DNA from: Hexactinellida sp. DTS-2022
Taxonomy: Eukaryota; Porifera; Hexactinellida
Direction: 5' to 3'
Length of the DNA: 64,000 nt
NCBI GenBank assembly: GCA_028753945.1
Contig: JAPNXP010000012.1
Coordinates: forward strand, 1,612,001 to 1,676,000
Under the pieces are notes generated by a model. The model saw nothing but the letters and a program-made list of their open reading frames with translations, was not told where the DNA came from and did no database searches. This document shows positions 55,242 to 64,000 of the stretch, piece by piece (the stretch's first letter is position 1; each line of letters opens with the position of its first letter). A program made the position numbers and the translations under genes.

Positions 55242-56392
55242 TTATCGCCATGTCATCATCACTATGAAGGTGTTAAACTATTTCAGAAAAGTGATTCAAA
55301 AGGCAACGACCCTTAGTGAGTTGGAAGTTTCGTTTTAGCTCACTTCATTTGAGAGATATTCAAGTTTCAGTAGAATATAATATGTGCTGAGTCAGCATTT
55401 CTTAAAGTGCGTGCCCAACTCCAACCAATCCATGCGAATTATTTAATTCACAAAATTGTAAAAATACATTTTTTTGACGATGTCATCATCACCTTAAGGT
55501 GTCAAGATCCACTTGTATAGGTGGTACGTGCCATAAGGACCAATTGATATATTTAAAGTTTGTTTCTATCTTATATCATTTCTGAGATTAATGAAATTTA
55601 GATAATTTGTATAAATATTTAATTAATCTATTAATAAGTAACACCAATATTATGTACATCAAAATATATTAAGTTCAATCTTTTGCAATAATTATTCACT
55701 TAAATTGAATTTAATATCATATTTGAATTCAGCGCACTCGATAATCCCAATAATCTATTTGGAAGTTGGAACCATTTCTATACATTAAACACAGAGCTAA
55801 TTAATTAGAATTAAATATGTCATGTATCCATTGTGCAAGAATATTCTATGCAGAAGTAAATATAATACATAATCTGTCGTTGTTGTGGAATGTAAAATCT
55901 TAGTTTTCAAATAGAAAATAGAAGCCTACTCGATTTCACAAGTGGAATCAATATAATTATCGCAAGTTTAAACAATAGTGTAAGATTTAACAAGTTTAAT
56001 CAATATAATTATTACAAGTTGAAACAATGGAATTAGATTTAACAGTTTACTGAAATTGAAGTGTGAGTAAACAAATAAATTTCAACCCCCATTTATGGCA
56101 GAAATTAAACCCATTACTAAAAATTTCTTTACCCATCAGACGCAGAATTTGAAGATGAATCCATTGATGAAATAAAAATTGGGGGTTTAGTATAACATTC
56201 TTTGAGTTATGGACCAGACAAATTTTGAAAGGTGTTAAAGATTTGTCCAAAATTTGTTAATCAAAAATCGTAACCCCAGGTGCAAATTAGACGGTCCCAT
56301 CGCACCTACATGCCAAGTTTCAGCCCATTAACTGTAAAGCTCTGGCCAGGGCACCGTCTACGGAGAAAAAACAAATAATAATAATAAAAATA

Positions 56393-56515
56393 AAAATCCA
56401 AAATTGCAGCCTGTGCCGACGCATGTTCCTTTGGTGGCACTATATTTTGGTGGTGGTTTATTGATAGTGCCTCCAAAGGAACATGCTGTCAGCACAGGCT
56501 ACAATTTTGGATTTT
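56393..56515 (+). repeat. hairpin H14
   Basis: Hairpin copy after (ata)n; right arm has gtcagcacaggctac. Confidence 0.9.
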
Positions 56516-57594
56516 TTTTCGCCATGTCATCATCACTATTAAGGTGTTAAATTATTTCAGAAAGGTGTTTCAGAAGGCAACGACCCTTAGAGTGGTTGAA
56601 GTTTCCATTTAGCTCGCTTCATTTTAGAGATATTCAAGTTTCAGTAGAATATGATATGTGATGACTCAGCATTTTTTATCTGCGTGTTGGGTATTCACCC
56701 AACTCCAACCAACCCATGCGAAATATTTAATTCACAAAATTGTAAAAATACATTTTTTTGACGATGTCATCATCACCTCATGGTGTCAAGACCCACTTGT
56801 ATCGGTGGTACGTGGCATAAGGACCAATTGATAAATTGAAAGTTTGATTCTATCTTGTAACATCTCTGAGATTAATGAAATTTAGGTAATTAGTATTTAT
56901 ATTTAACAAATTTATTAATTATTTAACACCATTATTATGTACAGCAAATAAATTAAGTTAAATTATTTGCAATTATTATTAATTTAAATTTAATTTCACT
57001 ATGATATTTGAATTCTGCGCACTCGATAACCCCAATAATCTAATTCGAACCGTCTCTATAAGTTAAACAGAGAGCGAATTAATTTGAATTAAATATGTCA
57101 TGTATCCATTGTTCAAGAATATTCTATGCAGAAATAAATATAATCACATAATCTGTCGTTGTTAAGGAATGTAAAATCTTAGTTTTTCAATTAGAAAATA
57201 GAAGCCAACTCGATCTCACAAGTTGAATCAATATAATAATAACGAGTTGAAACAATAGAATTAGATTTAACACTTTCAATTGAACTGAAGTGTTAGTAAA
57301 CAAAGGAAACTTGCAACTCAATTGTGGCACAAACTATGTACAATTTGAAAATTCGTGCACTGTGAAAAGGTGTAGAATTTAATTCTCTATCGAATGCATA
57401 TAAATTTAATTGTCGGGTACCATTTATTGTTCCTGTTTCAATATTAAACAGGTGCAAAAATGTGTCCAAAAAAGTGTGATAAAAAATCGTAACCCCAGGT
57501 GCACATCTGTAACCCATGAGACACATATCCTGAAATTTTGGGTTCTTAGTTAATAAAACTCTGGTCAGTAGAGAGGCTACGGACTAATAATAAA

Positions 57595-57716
57595 AAAATC
57601 CAAAATTGCAGCCTGTGCCGACGCATGTTCCTTTGGTGGCACTACATTTTGTTGGTTGTTTATTTATAGTGCCTCCAAAAGAAGATTCTGTCGGCGCAGG
57701 CTGCAATTTTGGATTT
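57595..57716 (+). repeat. hairpin H15
   Basis: Hairpin copy; right arm gaagattctgtcgg is diverged. Confidence 0.9.
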
Positions 57717-59026
57717 TTTTTCGCCATGTCATCATCACTATGAAGGTGTTAAATTATTTCAAAAAGGTGTTACAGAAGGCATCGACCCTTAGAGTGGTGG
57801 AAGTTTCCATTTAGTTCATATAATTTTAGAGATATTCAAGTTTGAGTAGAATATAATAGCTGATGACTCAGCATTTTTTATGTGTGTGTTGGGTCATCAC
57901 CCAACATCAACTAACCCATTTTAAATATCGAATTAAAAAAATTGTAAAAATACATTTTTTTGACGATGTCATAATCACCTCAAGGTGTCAAGACCCACTT
58001 GTATAGGTGGTACCTGGCATAAGGACCAATTGATAAATTGAAAGTTTGTTTCTATCTTGTATCATCTCTGAGATTAATGAAATTTATCTAGTTAGTATAA
58101 ATATTTAATTTATTTATTTATTATTTAACACCATTATTATATACAGCAAAATAAATTAAGTTCAATTATTTGCAATTATTATTAATTTAAATTGAATTTC
58201 ACTATAATATTTGAATTCCACGCACTCGATAACCCCAATAATCTATTTGGAACCGTCTATAAGTTAAATACAAAATGAATTAATTATAATTAATTAAGTC
58301 AGTCATCAATTGTGCAAGAATATTCTCGCCGAAATAAATATAATCACTTAATCTGTCGTTGTTGTGGAATGTAAAATCTTAACGGTTCTATCATAAACCA
58401 TCTTTAGTTTAATGCCATTCATTCATTATGTATTGATAATAAATTATATTATTAGTTATTTATTTTAGCAATGTTATCCATGGTTGGTTGAGTTGAGTCA
58501 ACAAATTCCTTATATTATATTATTTAATTTAATCAATTGTATAGTAATACTAAAATTAAATAGAAGCCAGCTGGAATTTATAAGTTAAATCAATATAATT
58601 ATCGCAAGTTGAATCACTAGAGTAGGATTTAACAAGTTAAATCAATATAATTATTACAAGTTGAAACAATAGAATTAGATTTAACACTTTACTGAAATTG
58701 AAGTGTCAGTAAACAAAGAAATTTCAACCCCCATTTATGGCAGAAATTGACCCCTTTATTGAAAAATCTCTTCTCCCATCAGACGCAGAATTTTATGGCG
58801 AATCCAAATGTGAAATAAAATTTTCGGGTTTAGTAAAACATTTTTTGAGTTATGGACCAGACAAATTTTGAAAGGTGTTAAAGATGTGTCAAAAATTTGT
58901 TAATACAAAATCGTAACCCCAGGTGCAAATTAGACGTCGACTCCGAATCTACATGCCAAGTTTCAGCCCTCTATGTATACAGGTGTGGCCAGGGCACCTG
59001 CTACGGAGAAATAATAATAATATAAA

Positions 59027-59151
59027 TAAAGGCAGTGATTCTAATACTGGGCCACTATACTATAGTATAGTCGGCACAGTAATAATAATAATAACCAAAG
59101 CACTAAGACCAATACTGGGCCACTATACTATAGTATAGTCGGCACAGTAAT
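59027..59151. repeat. two short palindromes, block P5
   Basis: Two gggccactatactatag...tcggcacagt units separated by (aat)n; hairpin H16 follows. Confidence 0.85.
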
Positions 59152-59274
59152 AAAATCCAAAATTGCACCCTGTGCCGACGCATGTTCCTTTGGTGGCACT
59201 ATATTTTGTTGGTGGTTTATTGATAGTGCCTCCAAAGGAACATGCTGTCGGCGCAGGCTGCAATTTTGGATTTT
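59152..59274 (+). repeat. hairpin H16
   Basis: Hairpin copy; short flank type follows. Left arm gcaccctg as in H1. Confidence 0.9.
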
Positions 59275-59995
59275 TTTTCGCCAAGTCATCAACGCCCAAG
59301 GTGTGAAGAAGCATTTGTTAATTGGTCCGAGTCACAAGGAACGGTAGATAAATTTGAAGTTTGTTTCTACCTTAAACCATCTTGAGTTTGATGCCATTCA
59401 TTCATTATGTATTGATAATAAATTATATTATTAGTTATTTATCTTAGCATTGTTATCCACGGTTGAGTTGAATTAAGTCAACAAATTTCTTATATTATAT
59501 TATTTTATTTAATCCATTGTATGGTAAATTAAATAGAAGCCAGCTGCAATTTATAAGTTAAATCAATTTAATTATCGCAAGGTGAATCAATAGAGTAAGA
59601 TTTGACAAGTTAAATCAATATAATTATTACAAGGTGAAACAATGGAATTAGATTTAACAGTTATACTGAAACTGAAGTGTGAGTAAACAAAGAAATTTCA
59701 ACCCCCATTTATGGCAGAAATAAAACTCTTTATTGAAAGTTTTCTTTTCCCATCAGACGCGGAATTTTATGGTGAATCCAAATGTGAAATAAAATTTGGG
59801 GGTTTAGTAAAACAATTTTTGAGTTATGGACCAGACAAAATTTGAAAGGTGTTAAAGATGTGTCAAAAATTTCTTAATCAAAAATCGTGACCCCAGGTGC
59901 AAATTAGACGGTCCCTCCGCAACTACATGCCAAGTTTCAGCCCATCAACTATAAAGCTCTGGCCAGGGCACCGTCTACGGAGAAAAAATAATAAA

Positions 59996-60117
59996 AAAAT
60001 CCAAAATTGCAGCCTGTGCCGACGCATGATCCTTTGGTGGCACTATATTTTGTTGTTGGTTTATTGATAGTGCCTCCAAAGGAACATGCTGTCGGCACAG
60101 GCTGCAATTTTGGATTT
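59996..60117 (+). repeat. hairpin H17
   Basis: Last hairpin of the array; gcatgatcc in the left arm is an unmatched change. Confidence 0.9.
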
Positions 60118-60876
60118 TTTTTTTTCGCCATGTCATCATCACTATGAAGGTGTTAAATTATTTCAGAAAGGTGTTTCAGAAGGCAACGACCCTTTAGAGT
60201 GGTGGAAGTTTCCATTCAGCTCACTTCATTAAAGAGATATTCAAGTTTCAGTAGAATATAATCTGTAATGACTCAGCATTTTTTAAGTGGGTGTTGGGTC
60301 ATCAACCAACATTAACTAACCCATTTTAAATATCGAATTAACAAAATTGTAAAAACACATTTTTTTAACGATGTCATCATCACCTCAAGGTGTCAAGACC
60401 CACTTGTATAGGTGGCACGTGTCATAAGGACCAATTGATATATTGAAAGTTTGTTTCTATCTTCTATGATCTCTGAGATTTATGATATTTAATTAATTAG
60501 TATAAATAATTATTAATATTATTTATAATATGACACCAATTTCAATGTCAACATACAATTATTAAGTTCAATTATTTTGTCATAAATAATTAATTAATTA
60601 ATTTATCTATCAAATTTCAATTCCGCACACTCGATAACCTCTAATATACAAATTGGAAGCTTCTATATAAGTTAAATACAAACTGAATTATTTATAATTA
60701 ATTACGTCAGTATATAAACAGTGCAATTATATTCTCGCAGAAGTAAATATAATCACATAATATGTCGTTGTTATGAAATATATAATCTTAAATTAATACT
60801 GCCTTAGAAATGGATGAGCTTTGTTCAAGTTTCGAAAAAATAGCAAATAGCAAATAAAAGTAGCAAGTTTTAATAA

Positions 60877-61015
60877 TACGAGCCCTTCGGTCTCGTTCGC
60901 TTCGCGACGGATCACTCTCTCACAAAAGTCGCTTCGCGAATTTCGTTCGTAAGTGTTAGGCACTACGCGATAGAATTAACGGCCGCTTCGCGGCCTTTCC
61001 CTCCCCAAAGCAATC
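60877..61015. repeat. GC-rich hairpin module, copy 1
   Basis: acgagcccttcggtctcg, cgcttcgcgacggatcactc and aacggccgcttcgcggcc form several small stems. A second copy is at 61437-61565 and a partial inverted one at 43200-43290. It differs sharply in composition from the AT-rich surroundings. It does not fold as a tRNA that I can recognise. Confidence 0.7.
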
Positions 61016-61323
61016 ACATTAATAATGAGTTTTAATAGCTCAATAATTTTCAGTTGCACCATAAGAAAGCTCGAATCAAAAATAAAAATAAAAGAAAAAC
61101 AGGCAATAGAATAGACAAATGATTGATTGGTTAAATGAATTAATTTTCAATCAATCAAATTGGAGCCTCAGAAAATATTTCTATTATGCGGAGGCTATTT
61201 ATACTAATTGATGAAATCTGCTAATCCATACTAACAAACCCTCGAATTTAATTGGCTAACAAATTTTGTCACCTTCAAATGTGAATATTTCTCTTCAAAA
61301 ACCAATAGATCGTTGTCGCAGTA
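61016..61323. other. no gene seen
   Basis: AT-rich spacer between the two GC-rich modules; ttgattggttaaatgaatta-type phrases only. Confidence 0.3.
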
Positions 61324-61565
61324 CAAAATTACCCCTGTATACAAATTTTCAGCTTTCTAGGACTCGTAGTCTTTCCAATTAATTCTGGACAAACACACAC
61401 ACAAACAAACAAACACACAACAATTCCTCTTTTAATATACGAGCCCTTCGGTCTCGGTCGCTTCGCGACGGATCACTCTCTCACAAAGGTCGCTTCGCGA
61501 CCTTTGTTCGTTCGTATTAGACACTACGCACAACAATTAACGGCCGCTTCGCGGCCTTACTCTCC
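61324..61565. repeat. conserved phrase plus GC-rich module, copy 2
   Basis: acaaaattacccctgtatac and ttctaggactcgtagtcttt (inverted at about 43015-43080) precede an acaaacaaac tract. The module acgagcccttcggtctcg to cggccgcttcgcggcc follows. The same order, inverted, inside 42940-43470 suggests that one unit was mobilised. Confidence 0.7.
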
Positions 61566-61800
61566 TCAAATATAACTCATATTAAATAAGTTAAGCCTGT
61601 GACTGGTAAATTACACGTACTCAATTCAGTATGCTGCTATTTGGGACCCCAGTATGTCAAGTAATTAATTCATTCATTCATGTTATTCGAATTGTAAAGA
61701 ACGATATTCGAATAGCCGCTTCGTTTTGATGACTAAGCATTAAATCAATTTCAAGACTCAAATTATAGTATAAATAGTTTCTTGTTAATTATTTTTGAAT

Positions 61801-61944
61801 TTACTTATCCACCGATCATCGGCGCTTGTATTAAATAACACTGGCTACTTTCTACCGATGGTGAATTTTATAAACATAAAAAACAATCGGTAGAAAATAG
61901 CGAGGTTTTTTAATACAAACGCCGATGATCGGTGGATAAGTAAA
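61801..61944. repeat. 144-bp inverted repeat, MITE-like
   Basis: The arms ttacttatccaccgatcatc ggcg and their complement (about 35 bp) flank an inner imperfect stem (ttctaccgatgg with caatcggtagaaa). No clear TSD. Confidence 0.75.
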
Positions 61945-62844
61945 CTCATTATTTATATGGTTATGTATTCGACACAAGTTAGTTATTACTCAGCTAGTTT
62001 GGGTAGGAATGTACATATACGATCTCTTCAATAAAAACAAAATAATATCCGTTTCAATCTAATATTCTTTCAATCAATTCGAAACGAAAATATGAATATT
62101 TGGTATTTTCGTTTCAGCCCTACTAATATCAAACTTTTAAAAATTGATACATTAGATGTACTTTTAGTTAATATTTTGCACGATCATGTTCATAAGATAA
62201 TAATACAATATTCTCGGACGGACGGAGTGTAAAGTAGGGACGGACGAAGATTATAAACCAATTATATATTTTATATGGCCTTATACTTACTTTTCATTTA
62301 GTATTCTTTACTTAGTTTGCTAAGTTTCAGCTAATTGTCATTTAATTTAAAACTCAATATGCAGAATCACATCGGCTGTATTTATGATTTTAATATTGTT
62401 GAAAGACAATCTTTATTTGCAAAACTTTCATTCGATCAATTTACAACTTTCGGAATGGGAAGGAACGTCGCCACTGGGGCATAGAGGGCAATGCCCCCCC
62501 CGGTAAAACAATTTGTAACTATTTCATTGCTCTGATCCATTAATGCTATAAATTCAATTCAATGAATTCACACTTGCCAATCATTTGAGTCATATCCCTG
62601 TACGAGGCTCCAATTTTTCACTGTACATTGGTCAAGATCCATGGACATTGGACACCCCAAATCTTTTTCTAGCTCGCTGCTCTCGCTCGTCTAAGAAGTA
62701 AATTTAAACTTATACAGACACAAATTACACTTACCAAAGCAATGTATTATGTGTGTCAAGATATACGATCATGTTATTTATTAATATTGAATTTGACATA
62801 ATCCAAAATAATCATTTAGCATCCGGAGATAATATTTAATTATA
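61945..62844. other. no gene seen
   Basis: AT-rich sequence. ggaacgtcgccactgggg with a C-run near 62466-62505 faintly mirrors, inverted, sequence near 63780-63823. I do not call an element on that. Confidence 0.3.
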
Positions 62845-62850
62845 TAGACT

Positions 62851-63212
62851 AGGGGCGTAGGAGTAGGCCCGGCGCAAGCCGGACCAATAATTTCATGATG
62901 AATTTTACAAAAGCTATAATGTTTAGTCGGATAGTATTTAAATTCATTTTGATAATATAATCATGGTTAATCTCCATATTTTTGTAATATAATATTAGTG
63001 TTGATTGCTACGTATAATCTAAGATTTGCATTTGACTAATTAACAGTGGAATTATTATCTTCATTTCACCAGATAATAGTAGTAATGGCGCATAAATATT
63101 TATACTTTGTGCATATCATGCATCCGAAATTCATTTTTATATGTTTCTTGTTCTCCAAGCATGAAGTGGAGAAACCCGCCGGACCAATCGGTAATAGGTT
63201 CCTACGCCCCTG
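62851..63212. mobile_element. hAT-like short element with aggggcgtagga ends
   Basis: The ends aggggcgtagga and its complement tcctacgcccct are flanked by tagact on both sides (62845-62850 and 63213-63218). gccggaccaat occurs near both ends. The ORFs on both strands across the right end are repeat translations. Confidence 0.65.
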
Positions 63213-63218
63213 TAGACT

Positions 63219-64000
63219 GTACAGGGAATTCCTATACGCTTGAATAGGGATTGTTAATTTACACAAAACAAACTGCTATATTTTGAAGGTGTAGGCATTT
63301 TTAGGTATTATTCGACAGACAATCAAAAAAATTTCCAAACTAGCAAGCAGATACAAATTTAATACATCCCTGAGCGCCTGGACAGAACAAACAAAATGGT
63401 TGAAATCCCTATAGTGTACAGAAATCCCTATACGGTTGCCAGGAATAGACTGTTAGTAATCTAGTTTCACCTTTTAGGATATTCCTATTTATTTGGAAAT
63501 TTTGGTTCTAACTTCCAATCAACTGTTTTACAAACCCAATACACCTTTTACTTTAGAACTTTTACCTGTCAAAATTGACTTTTACCTATCATTATAGCTA
63601 GTAGATATTCTGTAGTATATGCTAGGATTGCAAAATTCTTGTTACTGTATTTGATTTTGTAGGTTACTTTTCATAGTTTAGAAAACATTAAACTAGAAAG
63701 TTTCACCTCAATTGCCTAGTTTTGGTAACATCAACTGTTAGATCTAACACCAATAGAATGTTTCTCCCCCCTGGAAATTTATATGCCCCCCCCCCATAGA
63801 TTAAAAATCCTGGCGACATCCCTGTGAATGACACTTTCACTTTTAATAATTGAAGCTGAAACAACTCAGAGAGTCTAACCGACTAACCCAGGAATGAATC
63901 TTTCCATATAGACTGATCGTTATGTTTTCATGCAACTAGTACACGTGTGATGACGGGCTGACAGGAGTGCACTAGAGGGGTCCTAGTAGTGTGGTCGAGG
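63219..64000. other. no gene seen
   Basis: AT-rich sequence with a C-run near 63787. Phrases aatccctata recur at 63403 and 63424. The last 70 bases are less AT-rich but cut by the window edge. Confidence 0.3.

Larger units (their letters stand above)
45185..60784. repeat. higher-order repeat array, block 2
   Basis: Fourteen hairpins (H4-H17), mostly spaced 1.09-1.27 kb apart, sit within diverged ~1.2-kb units. Two flank types follow the hairpin: a long one (gtcatcatcactatgaaggt) and a short one (aagtcatcaacgcccaag, at H5 and H16, as at H1 in block 1). Two types precede it: one with ctccgcaactacatgcc or similar and ctacggagaaaa, the other with ccatgagacac and ctacggat. One segment (50535-51019) is inverted. 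Adjacent units 47.9-49.2 and 49.1-50.4 kb share long identical stretches (about 48980-49320 repeats 47790-48130), indicating recent unit duplication. No coding genes are seen. Confidence 0.85.

Noticed and set aside
32141-60117. Regularly spaced repeats as a CRISPR-like array
   Set aside because: Spacing is over 1 kb, the spacers are themselves repeats, the repeats are long hairpins, and the genome is eukaryotic with no cas genes.
32030-60131. Dozens of 60-130-codon ORFs with recurring words such as HVPLVALYF or SKIAACADACSFGGTIF
   Set aside because: These are the hairpin and its flanks translated in various frames. They recur with every repeat copy and lack codon-level conservation.
60877-60960. 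tRNA-derived hairpins
   Set aside because: The stems with ttcg loops do not assemble into a tRNA fold, and no TPsiC-like ttcgaatc arm is in the right place.
62455-63825. Large element with gtcgcca-containing ends
   Set aside because: The inverted match is short and interrupted and relies on C- and G-runs; no TSD is visible.

Overview
The window reads as a repeat-saturated, AT-rich stretch of a metazoan nuclear genome, most likely a marine invertebrate. The evidence is spliced-looking exons, an eIF3e gene, RING and coiled-coil/NHL gene pieces, Ty3/gypsy and Mutator-like transposon relics, and dozens of MITEs with readable target-site duplications (TSDs). A demosponge is my best guess, from the NHL and RING gene style, but it is unproven. 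There are no bacterial operons, CRISPR arrays or rRNA genes.

Layout. 1-5.3 kb: palindromes, a fold-back element, a THAP-like ORF, a decayed Ty3/gypsy pol gene and a TA-flanked MITE split by a hAT-type MITE. 5.3-11.1 kb: a repeat with inverted ends, a broken FLYWCH/MULE transposase, an Ulp1-like protease fragment and one exon with good splice sites. 11.2-15.2 kb: a run of MITEs. 15.25-20.0 kb: a dispersed repeat split by about 4 kb that carries a 3.6-kb nearly perfect inverted repeat; an unsplit paralogue lies at 36.4-37.05 kb. 21.4-27.26 kb: a 5.85-kb transposon with ~690-bp terminal inverted repeats (TIRs) and a 9-bp TSD. It carries an intact 399-codon ORF, and a second element, also with a 9-bp TSD, sits in its right TIR. 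A paralogous empty site lies near 29.6 kb. 27.3-31 kb: a small RING ORF, a minisatellite and nested MITEs. 32.1-35.7 and 45.2-60.8 kb: a large higher-order repeat array with 17 copies of a ~122-bp hairpin, spaced mostly about 1.2 kb apart. 35.7-45.1 kb: more MITEs, two NHL relics on opposite strands, an unknown gene relic split by a MITE, and the eIF3e-like gene, which is GC-rich, uninterrupted and on the minus strand. 60.8-64 kb: GC-rich modules, a hairpin and a MITE-like repeat.

The only confidently functional conserved gene is eIF3e-like (translation initiation). The 399-aa ORF and the RING ORF are intact but of unknown status. Nearly everything else is mobile DNA or its debris, and nested insertions allow relative dating. 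The two strongest signals for follow-up are the hairpin array, with its single flipped unit, and the 9-bp-TSD cargo-bearing TIR element. All matches were made by eye; no alignment or database search was run.
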